Source: RGIG3009 sp045630765
Lineage (GTDB): Bacteria > Bacillota > Clostridia > Oscillospirales > Acutalibacteraceae
NCBI GenBank assembly: GCA_045630765.1
Contig: JAZQTM010000093.1
Span: 1 to 13,979, forward strand
Length of the DNA stretch: 13,979 bases
Direction of reading: 5' to 3'
Position numbers and translations under genes: made by a program. The notes beneath the pieces were generated by a model, which ran no database searches, had not been told where the DNA came from, and saw only the letters and a program-made list of their open reading frames with translations. Each line of letters starts with the position of its first letter. Within the stretch, counting starts at the first letter, position 1. Shown here in pieces: positions 13,775-13,979 of the stretch.

Positions 13775-13979
13775 GTGTTTGTATATCGAACCGTTAAAGA
13801 GAAGTTCTACTTGGAAGAATACGGCCCGTATCACGGTTACGGTATTTGTGTGGAAAATGAGGCGGGGGAGATAATAGACGTGATCTCTGATATTTCGGCA
13901 GAAGAAAGCGTCGTGTCGGAACTCGAAGCACGCGGGACCTGGGGGGGAGTGGGGCCTCATCAGGGGTGGGGAGTTGTGG
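13775..13979 (+). CDS. DUF6514-like small protein (3' end missing, last bases doubtful)
   Basis: GTG at 13775 with GGAGG at 13762-13766. 68 codons are visible before the window ends. The pattern YGPYHGYGICVENEAGEIIDVISDIS followed by an acidic helix suggests a DUF6514-type small protein of Clostridia, which lacks a known function. The visible product ends in a glycine- and tryptophan-rich stretch (about residues 54-68) that does not fit the family's usual end, which I recall as roughly 'HPxHLxDVVEDF'. In the same span the DNA becomes extremely G-rich, so base errors near a contig end are likely. It is transcribed from a consensus promoter under probable XRE control. The family call is tentative. 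Confidence 0.55.
   Translation, partial: MFVYRTVKEKFYLEEYGPYHGYGICVENEAGEIIDVISDISAEESVVSELEARGTWGGVGPHQGWGVV

Overview
The window looks like a chromosomal segment of a low-to-moderate GC Firmicute of class Clostridia, probably a gut Oscillospirales/Ruminococcaceae-type bacterium. This is an inference from the RNase Y–YmdB pair, a TepA next to an FtsK/SpoIIIE translocase, DUF3006 beside a ComEC-like metallo-beta-lactamase protein, a cysteine-rich protein of a clostridial type, AGGAGG-type ribosome binding sites, and GTG/TTG starts. I see no transposase, integrase, phage gene, CRISPR array, rRNA or tRNA.

Left part (1-2793, + strand): the 3' part of an ABC ATPase gene (cut by the window edge), its ABC-2 permease (ATGA overlap), and a membrane-anchored XRE regulator form an operon. 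It ends at a terminator whose 3' stem arm is also the ribosome binding site of the next gene, a PAP2-family membrane protein with altered motif residues. A bidirectional terminator separates this from pepD (minus strand, 2794-4251), a cytosolic M20 dipeptidase with its own likely promoter.

Centre (4252-12290, + strand): a consensus sigma-A promoter and a leader of about 170 nt precede rny (membrane-anchored RNase Y), followed by a stem-loop and ymdB (metallophosphoesterase). A second promoter region at about 6990-7025 starts tepA (ClpP-like), ftsK/spoIIIE (DNA translocase), a membrane-anchored ComEC-like MBL hydrolase, a DUF3006 protein, a 53-aa single-span acidic protein and tcdA (t6A-tRNA dehydratase). 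Spacing is tight, with an ATGA overlap at the end. The block ends at a strong bidirectional terminator. It combines RNA turnover, chromosome translocation and tRNA modification.

Right part (12291-13979): on the minus strand, a soluble XRE regulator is followed by a 264-aa protein with 23 cysteines and no assigned function. Between them lies a 76-bp inverted repeat that again puts the downstream ribosome binding site in a terminator-like stem. Divergent from the XRE gene is a consensus promoter with a perfect AGTTCA-N6-TGAACT palindrome in its spacer, a likely operator, driving a DUF6514-like gene that runs off the window. The last ~46 bases are abnormally G-rich and probably contain sequencing errors.

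No clearly new multi-gene system is visible. The most interesting signals are the two terminators that embed the next gene's ribosome binding site, the PAP2 protein with altered catalytic motifs, the operator-in-spacer promoter, and the cysteine-rich orphan protein.
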